Assembly (NCBI GenBank): GCA_031263015.1
Contig: JAISGN010000006.1
Span: 1 to 64,000, forward strand
Length of the DNA: 64,000 nt
Reading direction: 5' to 3'
Source of the DNA: Bacteroidales bacterium
GTDB taxonomy: Bacteria; Bacteroidota; Bacteroidia; Bacteroidales; P3
Shown: positions 16,905 to 24,087 of the stretch, piece by piece
How the letters are laid out: the number at the start of each line of letters is the position of its first letter
Position numbering within the stretch: the stretch's first letter is position 1
Notes under the pieces: generated by a model
The model's input: the letters and a program-made list of their open reading frames with translations, nothing else
What the model was told of the DNA's origin: nothing
Database searches by the model: none
Translations under genes and position numbers: made by a program

Positions 16905-17444
16905 ATGAAAAAGATATTTTGCTTTTATTTTTCGTTGATTGCTGTTCTTTTTGTTTGGGGACAGAATGCCGAAAAGATAGATGGTTGCGGGCTTAACAAC
17001 TTATACCGCATTGACAGCACCTTTTATCGCAGTGAGCAGCCGAATAAGGAAGAGTTTCAACTGCTTTACAATTATGGAATAAGAGAAATTCTGAATCTTC
17101 GCTCATTCCATTCCGATGAAGACTTGATAGAGGGGCTTGATATGACGCTTCATGAGATTCCTATGAGAGCAGGCAAGATTAATGACCAGAAAGTGATTGA
17201 TGCTTTAAAGGTTATCAAAGACAGAAAGGGAACAATGCTTGTTCATTGCAAACATGGCTCCGACAGAACAGGACTTATGGTTGCTCTTTACAGAGTTATT
17301 TTTCAGAATTGGACAAAAGAAGACGCTATAACAGAGATGACGGGCGATAAATTCGGCTTTCATTCCATTTACACCAACATTGTAAAATATGTAAGGAACA
17401 TTGACGTTGCCAAAATCAGGCAACAACTCAATATTACCAAATAA
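16905..17444 (+). CDS. Secreted dual-specificity/tyrosine phosphatase-like protein
   Basis: A 179-residue protein with a signal peptide (about residues 1-20). The cysteine-phosphatase signature Cx5R is intact in HCKHGSDRTG (Cys115, Arg121), and the general-acid region is likely the Asp-rich stretch near 67-72 (HSDEDL). The fold resembles the DSP/Siw14-like group. Signal peptide and active site together suggest action in the periplasm on phosphotyrosine, a phosphorylated sugar or lipid, or inositol phosphates; the substrate is unknown. It converges with the DUF2807 gene with a 20-base gap. Confidence 0.82.
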   Translation: MKKIFCFYFSLIAVLFVWGQNAEKIDGCGLNNLYRIDSTFYRSEQPNKEEFQLLYNYGIREILNLRSFHSDEDLIEGLDMTLHEIPMRAGKINDQKVIDALKVIKDRKGTMLVHCKHGSDRTGLMVALYRVIFQNWTKEDAITEMTGDKFGFHSIYTNIVKYVRNIDVAKIRQQLNITK

Positions 17445-17464
17445 AAACAGATTAATCCTTTATT

Positions 17465-18178
17465 CTATCGCTTTCTAACAACCCTTCCGGCACCGGAAAC
17501 GTCCTTTTGTACAAAAGGATTGCCCGAATATTCTATTGTTCCCGCACCTGATGCCTTTGCATCAAGAAAAGAATTTACCAAAAGTTCAATATTAACGGCT
17601 CCGACCGCATTCGCATAAACCGAATCGGTATTTAATTTACGGCAATCAATGTTTGCCGCACCCGAAATGTCGTAATAGGCTGTTGTTGCTTTGCCTTGCA
17701 AATCCAAGTCGCAAGCCCCATTAGCACGAATCTTCAATTTATCAGTCCGAATAGCCCCATCCATCTTACCGGCACCTGAAATACTAATATCAAAAGCAGG
17801 ACTTACCGCAACATCTGCTAATTTCACCTGTGCCGCACCTGATATATCTATGGCGGAAAGTTCTTTCATATAAACATCAACAACAAATCTTGTGTGGCGA
17901 AGCGATATGTGGTCGGTATAATCCAGATTCAATACATTGTTAGCAACTGACGCCGAGATATATTGCTGTAAATTCTCATCAATCGTAACGATTATTTTGT
18001 CGGTATCGCCTTTAAACACATTGATATCAAAGTTGGCATCGGCTTTAATCTTATTAAACGGCTCTAAAATGAGTTCTTTTGATGTTATGTTGCCGTTTCC
18101 GTTAATTCTTTTGGTGTTATAAATGCAGCCGACCAACGTTAAGCAGACCGCAATAAGGATAAAAAGTTTTGCTTTCAT
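17465..18178 (-). CDS. DUF2807 (head GIN domain) lipoprotein
   Basis: A 237-residue lipoprotein (lipobox LTLVGC, Cys18) whose mature part is a chain of short beta repeats with DISGAA, SISGAGK and ASGAGT motifs, characteristic of DUF2807. These proteins form right-handed beta-helices and are annotated as putative auto-transporter adhesins with a head GIN domain. The likely location is the outer membrane or surface; no ligand is known. A minus-strand promoter at 18204-18211 lies 25 bases upstream of the start. Confidence 0.88.
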   Translation of the reverse strand: MKAKLFILIAVCLTLVGCIYNTKRINGNGNITSKELILEPFNKIKADANFDINVFKGDTDKIIVTIDENLQQYISASVANNVLNLDYTDHISLRHTRFVVDVYMKELSAIDISGAAQVKLADVAVSPAFDISISGAGKMDGAIRTDKLKIRANGACDLDLQGKATTAYYDISGAANIDCRKLNTDSVYANAVGAVNIELLVNSFLDAKASGAGTIEYSGNPFVQKDVSGAGRVVRKR

Positions 18179-18203
18179 TCTTTAATGGTTTATGATTTGC
18201 TTG

Positions 18204-18211
18204 CAAAAATA
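18204..18211 (-). promoter_or_regulatory. Promoter -7 box of the DUF2807 gene
   Basis: TATTTTTG read on the minus strand, 25 bases before the start codon at 18178. Confidence 0.55.
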
Positions 18212-18255
18212 CAAGATTTCTTAATAACACATTGCTCCTACATTACGTTTTTATC

Positions 18256-18350
18256 AAAGGCTGTTTGGTTAAAATGAAAGGCTGTTTTAGAAAAATAAAA
18301 CGCTGTTTCATTCGCACCAAACGCTGTTTTATTTTCCCCAAACAATCTTC
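18256..18350. repeat. 21-bp lattice array, locus 3
   Basis: Cores at 18256 and 18277 (AAAGGCTGTTT), 18298 and 18319 (AAACGCTGTTT), with a decayed start at 18340, exactly 21 bp apart. All are in one orientation, so no terminator-like pair forms. It lies between two divergent promoters (18204-18211 minus, 18366-18373 plus), where a terminator would be out of place. Confidence 0.92.
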
Positions 18351-18365
18351 GCTCTGCTTTTTAGT

Positions 18366-18373
18366 TATCTTTG
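18366..18373 (+). promoter_or_regulatory. Promoter -7 box of the PAS gene
   Basis: TATCTTTG, 22 bases before the ATG at 18396. Confidence 0.6.
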
Positions 18374-18395
18374 CAACATTAAAACGAAGAAAAAT

Positions 18396-18758
18396 ATGGA
18401 TAGTATCTTTAATGAATTGCCTTTTATGGCTATTACCGTTTCGGATAAGAACGGAAAAATCACGGATATGAACAATCGTTCGGCTCAAACTTTCAATAAT
18501 TCCGGCGGAAGGTCGCTTATCGGGAAGGATTTAACGGATTGCCACTCTCAAAGGTCGCAACAGATAATCAAAGCAATGCAAACCGACCCGCAAACCAACG
18601 TTTATACCATAGAAAAGGGCGGAGTGAGAAAATTAATCTACCAAACACCCTATTATAAGGACGGAGTATTTGACGGATTGATTGAATTCTCTATGGTTAT
18701 TCCCGAAACAATGCCGCATTATGTGCGAGATGCGGGGCAAAATGAGGGTAAAAAATAA
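18396..18758 (+). CDS. Single-domain PAS protein
   Basis: A 120-residue protein that is nearly all one PAS domain: IFNELPFMAITVSDKNGKI, NNRSAQTF and IGKDLTDCH in the N-terminal half, and the terminal strands KLIYQTPYYKDGVFDGLIEFS. No kinase, cyclase or helix-turn-helix is attached. The IGKDLTDCHSQRS and KLIYQTPYYKD blocks resemble the PAS domain found in DUF438 proteins and in some anaerobe sensors that may bind heme or a small ligand. It would be cytoplasmic and act through a partner encoded elsewhere. Confidence 0.75.
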   Translation: MDSIFNELPFMAITVSDKNGKITDMNNRSAQTFNNSGGRSLIGKDLTDCHSQRSQQIIKAMQTDPQTNVYTIEKGGVRKLIYQTPYYKDGVFDGLIEFSMVIPETMPHYVRDAGQNEGKK

Positions 18759-18786
18759 GATAAGCCCTTGTTCTCAAAATTATTTG

Positions 18787-18794
18787 TAACTTTG
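18787..18794 (+). promoter_or_regulatory. Promoter -7 box of the small outer-membrane protein gene
   Basis: TAACTTTG. The leader to the ATG at 18894 is about 95 bases and A-rich, with direct repeats of AAAATCAA-like words. Confidence 0.55.
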
Positions 18795-18893
18795 CACGCT
18801 TAAAATAACCTGTTTTTGAGTTTTAATTAAGAAAAATAAAAGTAAAATCAAGAATTAAAATCAAAAAGTAACAAAACAAAAACAAGAAAAGAT

Positions 18894-19343
18894 ATGAAAA
18901 AAGTTATTTTTGCAGCATTAGCGGCACTATTTATGACATCGGCAGTACAGGCGCAAGACACGTTCTCAAAAGGCAGTTTTATAGGAACATTAGGTGTCGG
19001 TATAACAAATTATACTATACCCGTATCGGGCGCATTGGACTGGTCGGTAACGAGTCTTTGGAATGAAAAATCAAATTTGGGCGTAGGCGTAGTAGCAGGC
19101 GTCGGTTTGGGAGATCCTTTTTATGTATTGGTTGGCGGAAGAGTGTCTTTGCACTATCAGTTCGTTGATAAATTGGACACATACTTCGGTTTGACATTAG
19201 GTTATTTGGTAACGGGAGAGACAGGCTTCGGTTGGGCTGCATGTTTGGGTGCAAGATATTATTTTTGGGATAATATAGGATTATTTGCCGAAATAGGCGG
19301 CGGCTGGTCAATACTTACCGTTGGAGCATCCTTCAAATTCTAA
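18894..19343 (+). CDS. Small outer-membrane beta-barrel-like protein
   Basis: A 149-residue protein with a signal peptide (residues 1-20, cleavage after VQAQ) and a mature part of alternating Gly/aromatic strands ending in a terminal phenylalanine (VGASFKF), the mark of an outer-membrane barrel. At about 128 mature residues it could form an 8-strand barrel or be an OmpW/porin-like fragment. No sorting domain is seen, and its function is unknown. Confidence 0.65.
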   Translation: MKKVIFAALAALFMTSAVQAQDTFSKGSFIGTLGVGITNYTIPVSGALDWSVTSLWNEKSNLGVGVVAGVGLGDPFYVLVGGRVSLHYQFVDKLDTYFGLTLGYLVTGETGFGWAACLGARYYFWDNIGLFAEIGGGWSILTVGASFKF

Positions 19344-19398
19344 ACAAAAAACAAAGAACAGGTTATTTTTTCATTTGATATAGAATACGTAGAAGATA

Positions 19399-20211
19399 AT
19401 GGCAAAGAAAGAAGCAAAAACAAAAGCAGCACAGGAAGAACCTAAAAAGATTTTTAAGGCGGAGGATGCCGATAAAGCAGTAGAAAAACGCCTTATTGCC
19501 TTGTACAGTTTGCAGAAAATACACTCTCAAATTGATAGAATCCGCATTATAAGAGGCGAATTGCCTTTGGAGGTGCAGGATTTGGAAGATGAAATTGCAG
19601 GATTGGAGACAAGAGTGGCAAAATACAATGATTCCATTAAGGAATATGAGCAAACGATAAGCGACAACAAGGCAAAGGTAAAAGAATGTGATGCTTTGAT
19701 TGCAAAATATCAGGCAGATCAGAACAAGGTTAAGAACAATAGAGAATATGAATCTTTGGAAAAAGAGATAGAATTCCAGAAACTTGAAAAGCAACTTTGT
19801 GAAAAGAAAGATAGAGAGGCATTAAACGGCATTGAATCTTATAAAGAACAGCTCGCTAAATACGAAGAACAGATTGATGAGAAGAAAAAAGACCTTGAAG
19901 CAAAGAAACTTGAGCTTGATGAGATAATTCAGGAAAATGAAGAGAAGGAAAAAAATCTCCTTATTGAAGCTGAGAAGCACGAAGCCTTGATAGATGAGCG
20001 TTATCTGACTGCTTACAAAAAAATACGCAGCGCTATGCGAAACGGATTGGCTGTTGTAACGGTGGATAGAGACGCTTGCGGCGGATGTTTCAGCAAAATC
20101 CCTCACCAGAGACAAATGGATATTCGTATGCACAAAAAGATTATTGTATGCGAATACTGCGGGAGAATCTTGGTTGATGATTCAATAGTTGCAGAAGTTG
20201 AAGAGGCATAA
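19399..20211 (+). CDS. Coiled-coil protein with C4-type zinc ribbon
   Basis: A 270-residue protein: residues about 28-200 form a long antiparallel coiled coil rich in Lys and Glu, and the C-terminus is a zinc ribbon with Cys227-x2-Cys230 and Cys251-x2-Cys254. This is the C4-type zinc ribbon (zf-RING_7, CT398-like) family, conserved in Bacteroidota. A role in flagellum-independent or nucleic-acid-related processes has been suggested for relatives, but none is established. The 3' end overlaps the dihydroorotase gene by 23 bases, suggesting coupled translation. Confidence 0.85.
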   Translation: MAKKEAKTKAAQEEPKKIFKAEDADKAVEKRLIALYSLQKIHSQIDRIRIIRGELPLEVQDLEDEIAGLETRVAKYNDSIKEYEQTISDNKAKVKECDALIAKYQADQNKVKNNREYESLEKEIEFQKLEKQLCEKKDREALNGIESYKEQLAKYEEQIDEKKKDLEAKKLELDEIIQENEEKEKNLLIEAEKHEALIDERYLTAYKKIRSAMRNGLAVVTVDRDACGGCFSKIPHQRQMDIRMHKKIIVCEYCGRILVDDSIVAEVEEA

Positions 20212-21535
20212 ATATTTTCGCTTTGCAACAATAATAAACGAAGGAAGACGGGAACAAAAGAACGTTTTGGTTGAGGATAATCGCATAAAACGCATTTCCG
20301 AAGCCCAAATCACCGACCTGCCTTCCGATACGGAAATAATAAATTGTGAGAATCTTTTACTCATACCTGGGGTAATAGATTCTCATGTTCATTTCAGGCA
20401 ACCGGGATTAGAATACAAAGCCGATATGTCAAGTGAGAGTGCGGCGGCTTGTGCAGGCGGCGTAACGACAGTGCTTGATATGCCGAACACTCTTCCTACT
20501 ACGACCACAAGAGCAGCATTGGAAGAAAAGATACGCTTAGCGAGAACATCAATGCTTTGCAATTACGGCTTTTTCTTTGGCATCACCAACACCAACCTTG
20601 AAGAGGCATTAAGATTATCTGATAGCGGCTTGATATGCGGCTATAAAATTTTTTTCGGGGCTTCAACCGGCAATATGCTTGTTGATAACATCCAAACAAT
20701 AGAACGTCTTTTTGCCGAAAGTCCCCTTGTCATCACCGCACATTGCGAAGATGAGGCTCGCATACGCAACAACACCAAAATATATCAGGATATCTATCTG
20801 AGCAAACCTGCTCCGGCGTCCGTACATCCTTTGATACGTGATGCGGAAGCCTGTTATCTTTCCTCATCTTTTGCTGTTGCGATGGCAAAACGCCACAACA
20901 CTCGCCTGAACATTGCTCATATCACAACAAAAAGAGAACTCGCTCTTTTGGAAGCAGGCAACATCACAACCAAATCAATAACCGCCGAAGTTACTCCTTC
21001 GCATCTGTTATTTACCGACAAGGATTATGCCGACAAGAGCAACCTTATAAAATGCAATCCCGCAATTAAAAGCGAGGAAGACAGAGATGCTTTGCGTAAG
21101 GCTTTAAAAGATAAAGTTATTGACCTGATTGCAACCGACCATGCCCCGCATTTGTTAGAAGAAAAGCAGAAACCGTATTTCGGTTCGCCGTCAGGAATGC
21201 CCTCCATTCAGCATTCGTTGCTCGTAATGCTTGAATTGGCAGCACAAGGCATAATTACGCAGGAAGAGGTCGTTGAAAAAATGTGCCATAACCCTGCTTT
21301 GCGGTTTTCAATCAAGGGAAGAGGCTTCATAAAAGAAGGATACTTTGCCGACCTTGTGCTTGTAAATCCGCAAAAGCAAACATCGGTAACAGAGGACAAC
21401 ATCTTATACAAATGCCATTGGAGTCCGCTGATGCAAACCACCTTTTCGCATTCCGTAGAGCAGACTTTCGTAAATGGAAACTGCGTTTTCGGCAATGGAA
21501 ACCTCATTCGCTCGTCCTGTGGAATGAGAATATAA
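20189..21535 (+). CDS. pyrC: Dihydroorotase (class I type)
   Basis: A 448-residue amidohydrolase that closes carbamoyl-aspartate to dihydroorotate in pyrimidine synthesis. The metal site is intact: DSHVHFRQPG (His66, His68), a candidate carbamylated lysine in CGYKIFFGAS, ITAHCED, NIAHIT and ATDHAPH. No ATG lies near the expected N-terminus; TTG at 20189 or 20198 inside the upstream gene is the only usable start before the strand KYFRFATIINEGR. The relative allantoinase cannot be fully excluded, but pyrB and pyrI are also present in the window. The gene ends just before a 21-bp repeat array. Confidence 0.82.
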   Translation: MQKLKRHKYFRFATIINEGRREQKNVLVEDNRIKRISEAQITDLPSDTEIINCENLLLIPGVIDSHVHFRQPGLEYKADMSSESAAACAGGVTTVLDMPNTLPTTTTRAALEEKIRLARTSMLCNYGFFFGITNTNLEEALRLSDSGLICGYKIFFGASTGNMLVDNIQTIERLFAESPLVITAHCEDEARIRNNTKIYQDIYLSKPAPASVHPLIRDAEACYLSSSFAVAMAKRHNTRLNIAHITTKRELALLEAGNITTKSITAEVTPSHLLFTDKDYADKSNLIKCNPAIKSEEDRDALRKALKDKVIDLIATDHAPHLLEEKQKPYFGSPSGMPSIQHSLLVMLELAAQGIITQEEVVEKMCHNPALRFSIKGRGFIKEGYFADLVLVNPQKQTSVTEDNILYKCHWSPLMQTTFSHSVEQTFVNGNCVFGNGNLIRSSCGMRI

Positions 21536-21551
21536 TCACAAAAGTGCGTTT

Positions 21552-21723
21552 GTGCGTGTCGCACTGACATTCTTTTTTTCTAAAACAGCGTTTCGTTAAA
21601 ATGAAACAGCCTTTGGTGCGAATGAAACAGCCTTTCATTTTCCCCAAAGGCTGTTTTATTTTAACCAAATAGCGTTTGAAAAAAATTATGTCGGTCTTTG
21701 TCGGACGGATATGCAGTTATATG
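21552..21723. repeat. 21-bp lattice array, locus 4, flanked by hairpin elements
   Basis: Hairpin GTGCGTGTCGCACTGACATT occupies 21552-21571. Cores follow at 21583 (AAACAGCGTTT), 21604 and 21625 (AAACAGCCTTT), 21646 (AAAGGCTGTTT) and 21667 (AAATAGCGTTT), all 21 bp apart. The right end holds a decayed inverted hairpin (ATGTCGGTC...GTCGGACGG) and the motif GATATGCAGTTATATG (21708-21723), which recurs at the end of locus 10. The pair 21625/21646 forms an 11-bp terminator-like stem followed by TATTTT. Confidence 0.92.
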
Positions 21724-21769
21724 CCTTGACGACTTGCTTCGGTTGGAGCGAGAGTTGAGAAAAAAGTAG

Positions 21770-21777
21770 TATTTTTG
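21770..21777 (+). promoter_or_regulatory. Promoter -7 box of hldD
   Basis: TATTTTTG. It overlaps the TTG that would open a longer reading frame, so translation must begin at the ATG at 21811. Confidence 0.6.
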
Positions 21778-21810
21778 CCGTTGATTACATTAAAACAAGA
21801 CAACAGATTT

Positions 21811-22770
21811 ATGATAGTAGTAACGGGAGCAGCAGGGTTTATCGGCAGTATGACGGTATCAAAACTCAATGAAATGGGATTTGACAACATTGCGATAGTT
21901 GATGATTTCGGTAAAGCGGAAAAGGCTTCCAACTGGCAGAATCTTCGCTTTGAGGTCAGGATAGAAAGAGATATTTTCATAGAATGGGCTCAAATGAACG
22001 CCGAACGAATAGATTTTGTTTTCCATCTTGGAGCAAGAACCGATACAACCGAGTTTGATTATGAGGTATTCAGGAAACTGAATATTGAATACTCAAAAGC
22101 AATCTGGAATCTTTGCTCTGCTCATAATATTGGCTTGGTTTATGCTTCTTCTGCCGCAACTTATGGCGATGGGGAGAAGGGTTATGACGATGATACGGCT
22201 CTTATTCCTGCCTTAAAGCCGCTTAATCCTTACGGAAGGTCAAAACAGGAGTTTGATGTCTGGGTTTTGCAGCAGCAAACAACGCCTCCGAACTGGTATG
22301 GCTTGAAATTTTTTAATGTTTACGGACCTAACGAATATCATAAGGGACGTATGGCGAGCGTTGTCTTTCATGGCTTCAACCAAATAAAGAATGATGGCGT
22401 TGTTCGCTTGTTTCGTTCTCACCGAGCAGAGTATGAGGATGGTTATCAGTTGAGAGATTTCGTTTATGTGAAGGATTTGACAAATGTGATGGCGTTTCTG
22501 ATGACCGAGAAGCCGAAATCGGATATTTATAACTTGGGTACAGGTAAGGCAAGAGCCTTTTTGGATTTGGCAAAGGCTACTTTCGCAGCCTTAAACAAAG
22601 AACCGAATGTAGAATTTACCGATATACCGCAGGATATTAGGGATAAATATCAATATTTCACCCAAGCCGATATGCATAAGTTGCGTTTGCAGGCAGGATA
22701 CGACAAGTCGTTTTATTCTTTGGAAGACGGAGTGCGTGATTATGTGCAAAACTATTTGTTGAAACGCTGA
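21811..22770 (+). CDS. hldD: ADP-L-glycero-D-manno-heptose-6-epimerase
   Basis: A 319-residue short-chain dehydrogenase of the extended type. The NAD(P)-binding glycine motif GAAGFIG lies at the N-terminus, followed by the catalytic YASSAATYG and YGRSKQEFD (Tyr-x3-Lys). Family-specific blocks FNVYGPNEYHKGRMAS and YQLRDFVYVKD identify HldD, which converts ADP-D-glycero- to ADP-L-glycero-manno-heptose for the LPS inner core. A glycosyltransferase of family 9 (heptosyltransferase-like) is encoded later in the window. It ends one base before the end of a converging TPR gene. Confidence 0.93.
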   Translation: MIVVTGAAGFIGSMTVSKLNEMGFDNIAIVDDFGKAEKASNWQNLRFEVRIERDIFIEWAQMNAERIDFVFHLGARTDTTEFDYEVFRKLNIEYSKAIWNLCSAHNIGLVYASSAATYGDGEKGYDDDTALIPALKPLNPYGRSKQEFDVWVLQQQTTPPNWYGLKFFNVYGPNEYHKGRMASVVFHGFNQIKNDGVVRLFRSHRAEYEDGYQLRDFVYVKDLTNVMAFLMTEKPKSDIYNLGTGKARAFLDLAKATFAALNKEPNVEFTDIPQDIRDKYQYFTQADMHKLRLQAGYDKSFYSLEDGVRDYVQNYLLKR

Positions 22771-22771
22771 T

Positions 22772-23836
22772 TTATTTTCCCGCATTCTTCTTAAGCCAGT
22801 CTTTTGCAAGAGGATTGCCCAATCGTGCGGCTTTTCGGTATGCGTTAATCTTCTTTGGTGTCTCGCCGGTCATATTATATACGTTTCCGAGATTGTAATA
22901 TGCCTCCGAATAGTCTTTTTTGTGTTCTGTTGCCAGCTCATAATATTCTATAGCCTTATTGTAGTCGGCTCTTCGGTGATAAATATAGCCTATATTAAAG
23001 TATGCTTCGGCGTAATCGGGCTTTTGTTTCAATGCTTGCTCAAACTGTTCCAGCGCTTCGTCCAATAGACGTTCGTCTTTGTAGCAAAGACCGATATTAA
23101 GTGTTGCTTCCGCATTATCAGGGTCAAGATTGTAGATGTTATTGAAGGCGTTGCGTGCGGCATCATATTGTTTCTGCCGCCTGTAACAGTCTCCCAATAA
23201 AATGAAACCCTGAATGTCGGTCGGGTTATTTTGAGTTGCTTCCAAGTAAAAGGCGGATGCTTTGTCGAATTCTTTCCATTGTTTGTACATATTGCCCAAA
23301 GCCATTGATGCTTGCCACATATTAGGGTCTATTTCCAAGGCTTTGATGTATGAATTGATAGCATCGGTTTCATTATATCTGCCTTTCTTTGCGGCTTGTG
23401 CGTTTCCGATGCCGTAATATGCCTCTGCACATTCTTTATTGTACTTTAATGCTTTTTCAAACTCTTTTATCGCATCATCAAATTCACCTTTCATTACAAG
23501 CAAATGCCCTAATATGCAATATGCATCGGGATTATTTTTTTCGGCATCAATGGAATGTTCTGCTGAAGTCAAGGCTTTGTTTTCCATTCCTTTCTTTAAG
23601 TATGATTTTGCCAACAAAAGATGTGCTTGGGCTAACTTTGGTTCTTTGATAACGGCTTTTTTTGCGTATTTAATAGTGCTGTCGTATTGTGTTTGCGCAA
23701 AAAAAGCATCTGCTGTCTCATAGTATTCCTCTCCTTTTGACTTTTTATCTTCTTCATCGGGCGTTTCCTCCTGTGCAAATGAAGGAGTAAGGGCTGCAAA
23801 CAAAATAATAATAAAATAAAGTAGTTTTTTGCTCAT
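22772..23836 (-). CDS. Secreted TPR-repeat protein
   Basis: A 354-residue protein with a signal peptide (about 1-21, MSKKLLYFIIILFAALTPSFA) and eight or nine tandem tetratricopeptide repeats from residue 35 to the end, each with the W-L-G-Y-A-F-A-P pattern (for example AYYGIGNAQAAKKGRYNETD and AYFNIGYIYHRRADYNKAIE). It is probably a periplasmic interaction scaffold. It has its own promoter and stands alone, so no partner can be named. Confidence 0.85.
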   Translation of the reverse strand: MSKKLLYFIIILFAALTPSFAQEETPDEEDKKSKGEEYYETADAFFAQTQYDSTIKYAKKAVIKEPKLAQAHLLLAKSYLKKGMENKALTSAEHSIDAEKNNPDAYCILGHLLVMKGEFDDAIKEFEKALKYNKECAEAYYGIGNAQAAKKGRYNETDAINSYIKALEIDPNMWQASMALGNMYKQWKEFDKASAFYLEATQNNPTDIQGFILLGDCYRRQKQYDAARNAFNNIYNLDPDNAEATLNIGLCYKDERLLDEALEQFEQALKQKPDYAEAYFNIGYIYHRRADYNKAIEYYELATEHKKDYSEAYYNLGNVYNMTGETPKKINAYRKAARLGNPLAKDWLKKNAGK

Positions 23837-23859
23837 ATAAAATATGGTTAAATAATTTG

Positions 23860-23867
23860 CAAAATTA
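23860..23867 (-). promoter_or_regulatory. Promoter -7 box of the TPR gene
   Basis: TAATTTTG on the minus strand, 23 bases before the start at 23836. Confidence 0.55.
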
Positions 23868-24008
23868 TCAAAAAAAAGTTTAAATATAGCAAAAAGGAAT
23901 ATAAATCTTTGAGTTATGGTGCTAAGACAAGGTTTTGGAGTGTGTAAATGACTGAAAAATCACACCAAATCACTATTTATAGGTATTTTACTGCGGAAGA
24001 AAAGAGGC

Positions 24009-24016
24009 TAATTTTG
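24009..24016 (+). promoter_or_regulatory. Promoter -7 box of the TonB receptor gene
   Basis: TAATTTTG, about 70 bases before the ATG at 24088. I looked for a riboswitch in this leader and saw none. Confidence 0.5.
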
Positions 24017-24087
24017 TAAGCCGAAAATCAGATAAACAAACAATCTGCTAAAACAAAGGAATAATTTACCAACTTAACTAATGATTT

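Noticed and set aside
21208..21570. Minus-strand ORF beginning MSVRHAQ
   Set aside because: Its start is the hairpin element and the rest is antisense to the dihydroorotase gene.
23880..24087. Cobalamin or other riboswitch before the TonB receptor
   Set aside because: I found no B12-box-like or other conserved riboswitch core in the leader.
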